Shown here piece after piece: positions 33,666 through 45,630 of a stretch of DNA of 64,000 bases; the first letter of the stretch is position 1, and each line of letters begins with the position of its first letter. The stretch is from NCBI RefSeq assembly GCF_001659605.2, contig NC_035170.2, positions 17,312,265 to 17,376,264 on the forward strand, written 5' to 3'. The position numbers were made by a program, and so were the translations under genes. The stretch comes from Manihot esculenta. Lineage: Eukaryota; Streptophyta; Magnoliopsida; Malpighiales; Euphorbiaceae. The notes beneath the pieces were generated by a model. The model was not told the origin of the DNA, did not search any database, and worked only from the letters and a program-made list of their open reading frames with translations.

Positions 33666-35820
33666 TGTAACAGCCCGGAAACCGAACTGCCACCGGCACT
33701 AGGATCCAGATCGACTTAAGGTCGCCGGGACCCGTAGTAAGCCTGCTATCCTGTCTGTCTACCTGTAAAATCCCATACATGATCATACATTTGCTGTAAT
33801 AACATAAAACTTTTCTTCATTCCAAGGCTTAACCTGTGCATGCACTCTCTCTGTGCTCTACCAATCCCTACTAGAGCTCCTCATGGCTCTAGGCGGATCA
33901 ATCTCATAATGTTAAGCCTGGTTTTGCTCATAAACATACAACAATAAAGAAACATACATAAACTGACCATGTGACTCCAAGGGATTACAAGTCTTATAAA
34001 TCAAGCACCATTCTATACACTATACATATACATTATCTCTATACATTTACATGTCCATACTAGCTATTACAAGACTCTGAACTCTTCCTGTACCCTGCTG
34101 AGTTCTCTCTGACCTCTGAACCTGCACAACTGAAGTTAGGGGAGAGGGATGAGCTACGATAGCCCAGTGAGTAGAATAGGCAAATATAGGTGATAAAACA
34201 TGCTCTCATGGAATGCAACACAGAATCACATCACCTCGGCCGGACGGATCAAAACTCCCTCTATCTCATCTGGGGTACCTGAGTACCATTTGCCTGGTCC
34301 CCGTAGGGCTGTTCCAGGTCTTTCTGTGTGTGCCTGGTCCCCGTAGGGCTGTTCCAGGTCTTTCCTCTGAGGGCTAATGAATCCTCACGAAGTCCGTGCC
34401 GTCTCACATAAGCAATGTACAAGGAGCAGTGCCAAGTACAAGGATAAATGCAATGCATCATCTTTGTGTACACTAATGCACTCACCCTAAGGCATAGTCA
34501 TGATGCATGAAGCATGAGAAAATATCAGTTATCATATTAAAACATGAAGTTAAATTCCACTCACCTGTAGTTCTCTCTGAACTGACTCTGCAGGTTCTGA
34601 CTCTGGACTCACTGCTGATGTCCCTGATTCCTCTGGTCCGTACCTACACAGGTGGACTCAAATGAGGGACTAAACTCACTCAAGAACATCTCTAAGAAAC
34701 TCCCCAAAACCCCTCTAAACAATCCTCAAACCATCACATAAAACATGCAAAAGGAAGCTGGACAGGGCACTTTCGGCGGCAGGTTCGGCGGCCGAAACCC
34801 CACTCCAGAGACGAAACTCATGCATGTTCGGCGGCACCTTCGGCGGCCGAAGGTCTCGTCCAGAGACGAAACTCACACACTTTCGGCGGCCGAACTCCCT
34901 CTTTCGGCTGCCGAAAGTCCCTTTCTAAACCGAAAGCCTAGCTGTCGGGGGCAACCTTTGGCAGCCGAACTGCCTCCACAAAGGGTTCGGCGGCCGAACC
35001 TTCCTTCGGCGGCCGAACCTGGTTTTGCCCGAAGGGCAGAACCCTGCTCTGTTTCATGCAAACTTTGCCCAAAAACCTACCAACATGCACATCAACTACT
35101 CCCAACTAGCATATACACATATATATGCACAAAGGGGTCTAAAACTATCCTAAAACCCCAAACAAACATAACACACAACACTTAATCATGCTGGAACACC
35201 ACAAATCACCAAAAACCTCACCTAAACCTAAACATGCATACTACCCATACAAACTTCATAAAACCTTTCAAAACCATCAAAGAAGCTCAGGATCTTCACT
35301 TACCTCTTAAAAAACTTGAGGATGAAGGATCCCAACGTGGAGATATGAAGAAAAGCTCTTCCAAAGCTCCAAGCTTCAAAACTTGGTTCTTTTGCTCAAA
35401 ACCTTCATAAATCACCAAAACTCTTAAAACTCTTGAAAGATTTGATGAAAATCATGAAAAACATGAAAGTCAACGTAGGAGAGGCTGAAACTCACCTCTG
35501 GCTGCAAGTGGAGGAGAAATAACCTCCTTCCACCGACCCTTGGCCCTTTTATAGGTGGCTGGCCAGACCACCTTCGGCAGCCGAACGTGAAGCCGCAACC
35601 ATGCAATGTTCGGCGGCCGAAAGTGACCTTCGGCGGCCGAACCTTTGCATTTCTCCCTTGTTGCTTTTCTTTCAAAACTCAAGTCTTTTAACCCTTCAAA
35701 CCATGAAAACCAGTGAAAATACCTTAAAAAACATATGTATTACCCTTCTCGAGGGTTCCGACACCCGAGATTCCACCGGACTACAGGAATTCCGATGCCG
35801 GACTCGAGCCGGGTATTACA
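33666..35820 (-). repeat. 3' LTR of the Tekay-like element at 33666-43221 (2155 bp)
   Basis: It pairs with 41067-43221. Seven perfect GCC motifs are present, in clusters at about 34780-35025 and 35608-35645. A two-copy minisatellite lies at 34291-34364. Confidence 0.94.
34291..34364. repeat. LTR minisatellite, 40-bp period, two copies
   Basis: The unit TGCCTGGTCCCCGTAGGGCT begins at 34291 and 34331. The same pair occurs in the other LTR (41692-41765). It occupies the position equivalent to the minisatellites of the other two Tekay-like copies, but its sequence differs. Confidence 0.9.
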
Positions 35821-35836
35821 TTCTCCCCCCCTTAAG
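35821..35836 (-). other. Polypurine tract of the Tekay-like element at 33666-43221
   Basis: The minus strand reads CTTAAGGGGGGGAGAA directly before the 3' LTR. Confidence 0.9.
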
Positions 35837-35899
35837 AACATTCGTCCCCGAATGTCCCTAACACAACAGAAACACATAGAAAAGGGAAAAAAACTAACC

Positions 35900-38800
35900 T
35901 TAAAACAAATACGGGTATTGCTGGAGCATGGACTCCCGAGTCTCCCAAGTGCACTCTTCTAGGTTGTGGTGGTTCCACAAAACTTTCACCATTGGTATCT
36001 CCTTGTTTCTCAGCTTTCTGATCTGGGTGTCAAGGATCCGCACTGGCTGTTCTACATAGGTGAGATCACTTAAGATTTCCACCTCAGGTTCACTAAGAAC
36101 CTTCTCTGGATCTGACACAAATTTTCTCAACATAGAAACATGGAATACCGGGTGAATTCGTTCCATAGAAGCCGGTAAATCTAGCTTATACGATACAGGC
36201 CCGATCTTCTGCAAGATCTCAAAGGGACCAATGTACCGTGGGGCCAGTTTACCCTTCTTTCCAAACCGAACCACTCCCTTCATCGGAGACACTTTAAGCA
36301 ATACCATATCCCCCTCCTAGAACTCTATCTGCTTCCTACGGATGTCTGCATAACTTTTCTGTCTGCTTACAGCTGTTCTGATCCTCTCTCTGATGATAGG
36401 CACTAACTTGCTGGTTATCTCAACTAACTCTGGCCCTGCAAGAGTTTTCTCTCCTACCTCTTCCCAGCAAACAGGTGTTCGGCACTTTCTCCCATACAAA
36501 GCTTCATAAGGAGCCATCCCTATGCTAGCATGATGGCTGTTGTTGTAGGCAAACTCCACCAGAGGTAGATGCTGCCTCCAAGAACCGCCAAAGTCTAACA
36601 CACACATTCTCAGCATATCTTCAATGGTCTGGATGGTCCTCTCTGACTGACCGTCTGTCTGTGGATGGAAAGCAGTGCTGAAATCCAACCTTGTGCCCAT
36701 TTCATTTTGCAGACTCCGCCAAAACCTGGAGGTGAACTGAGGTCCTCGATCTGATACTATCGACACTGGAACTCCATGCAACCTTATTATCTCGTCTACA
36801 TACACCTGCGCCAACTTGTCCACAGAGTAGTTACTCCTGACTGGAATGAAGTGAGCAGATTTAGTGAGTCTATCCACAATCACCCATATGGAGTCTAGTC
36901 TGTTAGACGTCGCCGGTAACCCCACTACAAAATCCATAGCTATGTTTTCCCATTTCCATTCTGGAATCGGCAGTGGGTTAAGCATTCCAGCCGGCTTCTG
37001 GTGCTCTAGCTTCACCCTTTGACATGTCTCGCAGGCTGACACGAACTGTGCCACTTCTCTCTTCATTGCTGGCCACCAATACACCCTTCTCAGATCTTGA
37101 TACATCTTGGTGGCTCCCGGGTGAATGCTATACCGCGTATTATGAGCTTCCCTCATAATGTCTGCCTTCAAACTGCTATCATCTGGTACACATAACCTCT
37201 TACCATGTCGAAGAATCCCCTCACCGTCAAATCTGAACTCTGCACTGTTGCCCGACTGAACAGTCCTGGCAATCTTCACTAACTCGGGGTCTTCGTGCTG
37301 TTTCAGAGCCACTTGCTCTAGAAACACTGGTGTCACTCTCATCTGTGCGAGCAAAACACCGGTACCAGATAACTGCAACTGTAACCCGTCTTCCACGAGC
37401 TTGTAGAAATCCTTCACCACCGGTCTTCTCTCTACTGCAATGTGGGATAAACTGCCAAGTGACTTTCGGCTTAAGGCATCAGCTACAACATTCGCCTTGC
37501 CTGGATGATACTGGATCTTGCAATCATAATCACTGAGCAATTCTACCCACCGTCTCTGCCTCAAGTTTAACTCTCTCTGACTTAAGATGTGCTGCAGGCT
37601 CTTATGATCCGTATAGATCTCACATTTTATCCCATAGAGGTAATGCCTCCACATCTTAAGTGCAAAGATAACAGCTGCCATTTCAAGATCGTGTGTCGGG
37701 TAATTCAGCTCGTGCTTCTTCAGCTGTCTAGAAGCATAAGCTATCACTCTATCATTCTGCATCAACACACAACCTAATCCCACTCGGGATGCATCACAGA
37801 ACACTGTGAAATCTTCATCACTGATCGGCAGCGCTAACACCGGTGCTGAAGTTAATCGTCTCTTCAACTCTGCAAAACTCTCCTCACATTCCTCTGACCA
37901 CACAAACTTCTGATTCTTTCTAGTCAGTCTGGTCATAGGAGCAGCTATCTTCGAGAAGTCCTGAACAAACCTCCGATAGTAGCCTGCCAAACCCAGAAAA
38001 CTCTTGATTTCTGTCACTGTAGTGGGTGTAGGCCAGTTGGCTACTGCCTCTACCTTTTTGGGATCAACTGCTATACCTTCCTCTGATACAACATGTCCCA
38101 AAAAGGAAATGCTCCTTAACCAGAACTCACACTTGGAGAACTTGGCATACAAGCCATGCTCTCTCAAGGTTTGCAGCACTATCCGAAGATGCTGGGCATG
38201 GTCCTCTGCATTCCTGGAGTACACCAAGATATCATCAATAAAGACGATCACAAAACGATCCAAGTACTCCCTGAAAACCCTGTTCATGAGATCCATGAAT
38301 GCTGCAGGGGCGTTAGTCAACCCGAACGGCATCACAAGGAACTCATAATGCCCATATCTGGTTCTAAAAGCAGTCTTGGACACATCTCCTTCCCTGATCT
38401 TCAACTGGTGGTATCCGGATCTCAGATCTATTTTAGAAAAACAACCTGCTCCTGCCAGCTGGTCGAATAGATCATCGATCCTGGGTAACGGATACTTGTT
38501 TTTAATCGTGACTTTGTTCAACTGTCTGTAGTCGACACAAAGTCTAAGAGGTCCATCCTTCTTTCTGACAAATAATACTGGAGCACCCCAGGGTGAGGTA
38601 CTCGGGCGGATGAAACCCTTAGCTACCAAATCCTGTAACTGCTCTTTCAACTCTCGCAACTCTGCTGGTGCCATCCTGTAGGGAGGAATAGAGATCGGTC
38701 TGGCATTGGGCATCAACTCAATCTCGAACTCTATTTCCCTATCCGGTGGCAATCCTGGAAGCTCTTCAGGAAACAAATCTAGGAAGTCTCTGACAACTGG

Positions 38801-40846
38801 TACTGAGGCTGGTTCCCTAACCTGACTGTCTAGCTCTCTCACATAAGCTAGGAACCCTTGACACCCCTTCCTTAACATTCTACGAGCCTGGAGGGCTGAT
38901 ATCAAACCCCTAGGTGTCCCTCTCCTGTCTCCTCTAAAGACACACTCTGACCCATCCTGGTCTCTGACACTGACTACCTTGTCTCTACAGTTCAGGGTAG
39001 CATCATACGTAGATAACCAGTCCATCCCTAGAATGACATCAAAATCTGTCAACTCTAGAACCACCAGGTCAGCTGGAAGGTATCTACTCTCTATGCACAC
39101 TGGACTGAACCGACAGACTGACTCTGCCAAAGATGGATCACATTTGGGTCCACTGACCCATAGAGGACACTCTAACTCAGACACCATCAGACCCAACCTC
39201 TCTGCAGCTCTAGAAGAAATGAAAGAGTGAGAAGCACCGGGGTCCATTAAAGCATACACCTCTGAACACCCAATGATGAGATTACCTGACACCACCGTGT
39301 TCGACGTGTCTGCCTCCTGCTGAGTCAGGGTGAAAATCCGTGCTGGGGCTGACGGACCTGCACCTCGGGAACCCATCCCTGATGAAGAGGCTACCCCTCT
39401 TCCTCTTCCTCTGCCACTACTTGGTGGTACGGCTGAAGCTACTGGCTGTACTACACTGCCCGTACTCATCTGCTGGGATGGTGCAACCAAAGTCGCCTGA
39501 GGACATTCCCGTGCATAATGTCCCTCCTGCCCACATCTATAGCAGGCTGTGGATCCCAACTGACAAGCTCCTCTATGCTGTTTGCCACACCTCTTGCACA
39601 CTGGAAAATCTACTCCAGAACTGGAGCCACTACTCATTCCTAGACCTGACTTAAGCCTGTTCCAGAACTTGCCTCTCTTTCCTCTGAATTTCTCCCATCT
39701 CCTCTTACTTGCACTTACTGTACCCTGTGAGGAGGAACCTGGTTTAGCACCAGAAGACTGTGCCTTAACTACACCTTGACTTATAGCACTGGCCTCCATC
39801 TTTCTAGCAGCATCCACAATAGAGTGGAAACTTTCCTTTTCCGCATGAAGAATCAAAGAGAAATACCTGGGATGAAGCCTTGTGGCATATCTCTTTGCCT
39901 TCTTCTGATCTGTATCATATGCTTGACCGACATATGGCAACAATTCCAGGAACTTATCTGTATACTCATCAACGCTCATCTCCTCCGTCTGTCGCAACTG
40001 CTCAAACTCCACAACCTTTAGTTCCCTGGAACTGTCAGGAAAAGCCCATCCAGCAAATTCGTTGGCGAACTCTTCCCATGTCATACTCTCAAGTCTCGGG
40101 TCCACATAGTTCTTGAACCATTCTCTAGCTTTCTTACACTTTAACGTGAACCCTGCCATCTCAATGGCTCTACCATCATCTGCTTCCAACTCACTTGTTA
40201 TCATTCTAACTGCACTGAGATACTCAAAGGGATCATCTCCTGTATTGAATTTCGGAGCATCCAACTTTAAGTACTCGGTCATCTTCACCTTACTTCCCCC
40301 TGAAGAACTGGGTTGCTGTACTTCCACAACAGGGGCTACTGGTTCAGGAGGTGGTGGTGGAGGAACTGGTTCCCTCACTTCAGGCTGTACTGGACTTGGA
40401 TGAACAGGTGGGGGTGGATACATGTGATATGGTGGATAAAAAGAAGGATAGGGCATATATGGCATGTAGGGTGGATATGGGGCAAAACTGGAGTAATCCG
40501 ACATGCCTCCCATCGGATACTCTGGGCCCTGTGGAAAGGGTGAATAGCCAAACCCCGAGGCCTGAACGCCTCCCTGGGACTCCCCCATACCTTCTTCTGA
40601 CCTTCCTACACCCATGCTTGCATCTCTACTCTGATCCTCTTCCCTCACACCTCTTTCTTCTACTGACCTTCCCCCTCTGCTTACTCCTCTCCTGCTCTCG
40701 TCAGAAGACCTTCTAGGGTCTCGTGACGTTCCTTCCCTGCTTGATCTGTGAGATCTTGCCCTTGGCAAGGCAGGTGGACGAGCAGCTGTACCCTCACTTA
40801 CGGGTGGGACTCCAGTCAATCTCGCGGATCGACGAGTTCCTCGCAT
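35900..40846 (-). CDS. gag-pol polyprotein of the youngest Tekay-like element, one amber, altered protease motif
   Basis: The start ATG at 40846 ([12 protein letters not shown]) lies nine bases after a predicted splice acceptor; an in-frame ATG further upstream (40912) falls inside the predicted intron. About 1648 codons. Same order as the copy at 13696-18687: gag, CCHC ([15 protein letters not shown]), protease, RT (FIDDILVYS intact), RNase H, integrase (HHCC, then [22 protein letters not shown]), chromodomain (EECTWETRE). TAG at 36317-36319 lies where the sister has a Gln codon, between integrase and the C-terminal region; the frame reopens to 35900. The protease active site reads DPG (Pro codon 39239-39241) where DSG is expected, which would probably inactivate it. 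Both changes are single transitions. With intact enzymes supplied in trans, this young copy could still be mobile. Confidence 0.93.
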
Positions 40847-40855
40847 CTTCACTCT

Positions 40856-42704
40856 CTGGGAAACAACAAACCCATAAAACATAAGCAACACATCAAAAAA
40901 ATGCACATGCATAACTCATGGCATTGCACATCAGCATATAGACAGGACTGACATCCTATCCTAGTGGACATGTTTTCCTATGGTGCTTGACCTGCTAAAC
41001 CTCTCTATGAGCCCAACTCTCTCTCTATAGGTCCGACCATATGAACCTAGGGCTCTGATACCAATCTGTAACAGCCCGGAAACCGAACTGCCACCGGCAC
41101 TAGGATCCAGATCGACTTAAGGTCGCCGGGACCCGTAGTAAGCCTGCTATCCTGTCTGTCTACCTGTAAAATCCCATACATGATCATACATTTGCTGTAA
41201 AAACATAAAACTTTTCTTCATTCCAAGGCTTAACCTGTGCATGCACTCTCTCTGTGCTCTACCAATCCCTACTAGAGCTCCTCATGGCTCTAGGCGGATC
41301 AATCTCATAATGTTAAGCCTGGTTTTGCTCATAAACATACAACAATAAAGAAACATACATAAACTGACCATGTGACTCCAAGGGATTACAAGTCTTATAA
41401 ATCAAGCACCATTCTATACACTATACATATACATTATCTCTATACATTTACATGTCCATACTAGCTATTACAAGACTCTGAACTCTTCCTGTACCCTGCT
41501 GAGTTCTCTCTGACCTCTGAACCTGCACAACTGAAGTTAGGGGAGAGGGATGAGCTACGATAGCCCAGTGAGTAGAATAGGCAAATACAGGTGATAAAAC
41601 ATGCTCTCATGGAATGCAACACAGAATCACATCACCTCGGCCGGACGGATCAAAACTCCCTCTATCTCATCTGGGGTACCTGAGTACCATTTGCCTGGTC
41701 CCCGTAGGGCTGTTCCAGGTCTTTCTGTGTGTGCCTGGTCCCCGTAGGGCTGTTCCAGGTCTTTCCTCTGAGGGCTAATGAATCCTCACGAAGTCCGTGC
41801 CGTCTCACATAAGCAATGTACAAGGAGCAGTGCCAAGTACAAGGATAAATGCAATGCATCATCTTTGTGTACACTAATGCACTCACCCTAAGGCATAGTC
41901 ATGATGCATGAAGCATGAGAAAATATCAGTTATCATATTAAAACATGAAGTTAAATTCCACTCACCTGTAGTTCTCTCTGAACTGACTCTGCAGGTTCTG
42001 ACTCTGGACTCACTGCTGATGTCCCTGATTCCTCTGGTCCGTACCTACACAGGTGGACTCAAATGAGGGACTAAACTCACTCAAGAACATCTCTAAGAAA
42101 CTCCCCAAAACCCCTCTAAACAATCCTCAAACCATCACATAAAACATGCAAAAGGAAGCTGGACAGGGCATTTTCGGCGGCAGGTTCGGCGGCCGAAACC
42201 CCACTCCAGAGACGAAACTCATGCATGTTCGGCGGCACCTTCGGCGGCCGAAGGTCTCGTCCAGAGACGAAACTCACACACTTTCGGCGGCCGAACTCCC
42301 TCTTTCGGCGGCCGAAAGTCCCTTTCTAAACCGAAAGCCTAGCTTTCGGGGGCAACCTTTGGCAGCCGAACTGCCTCCACAAAGGGTTCGGCGGCCGAAC
42401 CTTCCTTCGGCGGCCGAACCTGGTTTTGCCCGAAGGGCAGAACCCTGCTCTGTTTCATGCAAACTTTGCCCAAAAACCTACCAACATGCACATCAACTAC
42501 TCCCAACTAGCATATACACATATATATGCACAAAGGGGTCTAAAACTATCCTAAAACCCCAAACAAACATAACACACAACACTTAATCATGCTGGAACAC
42601 CACAAATCACCAAAAACCTCACCTAAACCTAAACATGCATACTACCCATACAAACTTCATAAAACCTTTCAAAACCATCAAAGAAGCTCAGGATCTTCAC
42701 TTAC
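40856..42704 (-). other. Predicted leader intron of the youngest Tekay-like element
   Basis: In minus-strand reading, the donor is TAAGAG|GTAAGTG at 42705/42704. The acceptor is GTTGTTTCCCAG|AGAGTG at 40856/40855, just before the gag ATG. Length 1849 nt. The donor GTAAGT is close to the plant consensus. Position matches the two sister copies. Confidence 0.5.
41050..41063 (-). other. Primer-binding site, initiator-Met tRNA type
   Basis: The minus strand reads TGGTATCAGAGCCC, three bases inside the 5' LTR end. Confidence 0.92.
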
Positions 42705-43221
42705 CTCTTAAAAAACTTGAGGATGAAGGATCCCAACGTGGAGATATGAAGAAAAGCTCTTCCAAAGCTCCAAGCTTCAAAACTTGGTTCTTTTGCTCAA
42801 AACCTTCATAAATCACCAAAACTCTTAAAACTCTTGAAAGATTTGATGAAAATCATGAAAAACATGAAAGTCAACGTAGGAGAGGCTGAAACTCACCTCT
42901 GGCTGCAAGTGGAGGAGAAATAACCTCCTTCCACCGACCCTTGGCCCTTTTATAGGTGGCTGGCCAGACCACCTTCGGCAGCCGAACGTGAAGCCGCAAC
43001 CATGCAATGTTCGGCGGCCGAAAGTGACCTTCGGCGGCCGAACCTTTGCATTTCTCCCTTGTTGCTTTTCTTTCAAAACTCAAGTCTTTTAACCCTTCAA
43101 ACCATGAAAACCAGTGAAAATACCTTAAAAAACATATGTATTACCCTTCTCGAGGGTTCCGACACCCGAGATTCCACCGGACTACAGGAATTCCGATGCC
43201 GGACTCGAGCCGGGTATTACA
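41067..43221 (-). repeat. 5' LTR of the Tekay-like element at 33666-43221 (2155 bp)
   Basis: Same length as its partner and about five differences from it. Eight perfect GCC motifs are present, two of them (about 43008-43042) just upstream of the TATA box. Confidence 0.94.
42948..42954 (-). promoter_or_regulatory. TATA box of the youngest Tekay-like LTR
   Basis: The minus strand reads CCACCTATAAAAGGGCC. Two perfect GCC motifs and a partial one lie within about 90 bp upstream. Confidence 0.75.
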
Positions 43222-43226
43222 TATTG

Positions 43227-43535
43227 TTCCAAATAAGAAGTATTTGGACTAAGGAGGCCTTATTGCTTTTCTATTTTTAGTCTTGCTGCTATTTTTATTA
43301 ATTGTTATTTACTGCAATTATCTTTTAGTTGTTTGTTTTACTTAGTCAAATAGCATTTAGTTGATCGTGGGCAATAATATCTCTTTGTGCTAAGTGTGGC
43401 CAAGAGAATAGGACTAAGTTGTTTGATTTGTTTCTACTTATATTCTCTGTAGCAGCAGGCTTCAGGGGGAAGAAAATATCAATAACTTCTTAATTTTCTT
43501 TTGTTAATCTTCTTGACTTTGACTGGCACCTATCA
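43227..43535 (+). repeat. 3' LTR of the Reina-like element, remainder
   Basis: It continues from 33665 once the insertion and one TATTG are set aside, and ends CTATCA before TSD CAAAC (43536-43540). It aligns with 259-566. Confidence 0.92.
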
Positions 43536-44812
43536 CAAACTTGATAAATAACTTATGTGAAACTAATCGTTAGATTAATAACTTATTTAAAATTAATTTT
43601 TTTTATGACTAAGGAATAATTTGTAATTTATCTAGATTTTATATTATTCAAGATTAAAAATGTACTTCTATGTTATTTTTAATATATAAAATGAAAATAA
43701 ATTTATCCAATTACTATAATACCCTTGATAGAGTTTCAATGTTCCAAACTGATGGACTTGTATAATATATTTAAATGTGAAATAATAGACATCACGTTAC
43801 TTGCTTTTATTAATTTTTATAAATATAAATTATTTTCCGGTGCAAATCACTTCATAAGAAACTCTAGTAAAGTTAATCCTATTCCCCATCTTAAGAGTTC
43901 TCAATCTATAATAAACTTGAAACTACTAATATCACCCATTAGGAAAGAATTGTAGGGAAAGGGATGTTTTTTATTCCTTTATTTTACTCTCTTCAGTAAT
44001 AAAATTTCAAGCGAGTATAAAATTTAAGGAAAAGTATAAAAAGATAATTTGTGATTTTATTAATTTTTATTTATACAATTTAATTTGTATCAAATTAATA
44101 CCATAGTATTATACGTTAATAAATAACAATAATTTAAAATAATTAAAATATAATTATTAATTAAAAATATTATATTTAAATTTATTCATTTTCATTTTAA
44201 AATTTATTAATAATTTCATACCACTCGTCATATTAATATAGCATAACGACGAATCATAATATATTAATAAAAAATAAAAAAAATAACGATTAAACCCACA
44301 TCAATTGTAATTAAAAAATTAAAATTTATTAATTTTTTTTACCAATGTGTTGCAATATCATTGGGTTGGTGTACTCTGAATGTACAAGTCAATAAGTGCT
44401 AGTTTATTTACTTAACGATAATCTCCTCTTTAAAATTCGACCCTTTTATCATAGGTCAAACCCTAACTATAAGATATATAACCAGTCACACAAAACCAAT
44501 TCTCTTAACCTTTTAATAAAAGATATGAATGCTTGAGTAAATATGGAGATCTCAAATTCTATTTATCAAATCTTTAATTTAAATTTTTAAAATTTTTAAT
44601 TTTAATTTTAAAATGATATTATTAATATTAAACTTATTGAACAAAAAAATTTAATCGTTAACTTAAAATATTAATAATAAAATTAATTTTTTCACATTTA
44701 TCTTAATTTTAGTCATTCATCTTAATTAATTCTAATTAAATAAGTTATAAGTAAAAAAAATTTAAACATTTAAATTAATTCATATTTACATTTAAAATTT
44801 TAAATTTTGAAT

Positions 44813-44930
44813 AATAAGATTAATTTTTTTTCAATTTATCATAATTATAAATAAAAGTATTAAATTAATTTTAAAAAATTAATAATAAATTATAATATAA
44901 TCTTTAAAGTTTTATATTAATAAATATATA
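44813..44930 (+). repeat. Dispersed AT-rich repeat, copy 1
   Basis: Core words CAATTTATCATAATTATA, then AGTATTAAATTAA, then AATTATAATATAATCTTTAA. The same ordered words recur at 45521-45630 and 54290-54420 (reverse) and at 48819-48910 (forward). Confidence 0.6.
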
Positions 44931-45520
44931 GCTAATTTAAATTTTATATTAAAATTACATTTATTTTATGTTTATCATACATAATAGTAAATAAATATTT
45001 ATTACAAACAAATTTTTTACAACATAAAATATCACATATAAATATTATACATTAAAATATTTCAGTGAAGGTTTATACTCACCATTATTATATACATATT
45101 TTTAACATATATTTTATATTAATAATATTAAATAAAATATTATATATTTTAATATATAAAACAATTCCTTTATAATTTTTATAAAAATTTAAATATGTTA
45201 ACCACATTTCTTATAAATTATTTAAGATATTTAATATTTTTATTTTGCTTATCTATATAAAAAAAAATAAACTTATGATATATATTAATTTATTGACTGA
45301 TCTAATAAAAAAATATATTTCATATTAATAATATTAAATAAAATAAAATATTATATATTTTATACTATAAATTTTTTATATTTTAAATTTTTATTAAACT
45401 ATAATATGTGTATAAAAATGAAAAGAAGAAATAAATAACAGAATTAAAAAAAAAGATATTGTTGAAAACAAAATATGTATTTTAAAGACTTATCTTATTA
45501 GTTAAATAAAAATTTAGGGA

Positions 45521-45630
45521 TTATATTGTAATTTTTTAATAATTTTTCAAATTCAATCTAATATTCTTAATTATAATTATAATAAATTGAAAAAAATTTA
45601 TTATCTAAAATTTAAAATTTTAGATATAAA
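45521..45630 (-). repeat. Dispersed AT-rich repeat, copy 2 (inverted)
   Basis: The reverse complement carries CAATTTATTATAATTATA followed by AGAATATTAGATTGAATTT. Confidence 0.55.

Larger units (their letters stand above)
33666..43221 (-). mobile_element. Ty3/gypsy Tekay-like chromovirus, youngest insertion (9556 bp)
   Basis: TGTAACAGCC...GGGTATTACA ends with TSD TATTG (33661-33665 and 43222-43226). Both LTRs are 2155 bp and I count only about five differences (0.2%). Gag-pol is open except for one amber codon, but the protease motif has DPG instead of DSG. Primer-binding site, polypurine tract, TATA box and the predicted leader splice sites are intact. Confidence 0.94.
224..43535 (+). mobile_element. 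Ty3/gypsy chromovirus, Reina-like, host of all other insertions
   Basis: The boundaries are TG..CA LTR ends flanked by a perfect 5-bp duplication, CAAAC, at 219-223 and 43536-43540. Subtracting the three direct insertions (1589-21376, 22021-30915, 33666-43221) and one copy of each duplication leaves about 5058 bp. Short LTRs of 343-344 bp, an initiator-Met primer-binding site, gag then protease-RT-RNase H-integrase in one frame, and a C-terminal chromodomain fit the Reina clade. Clade is assigned from recalled family traits. The reading frame is continuous across both coding insertion points, so the element was probably coding-competent when hit. Six in-frame stops now disable it, and the catalytic Asp-Asp of RT is His-Asp. 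The two LTRs differ at about 10 of 343 positions plus one indel. Confidence 0.9.
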
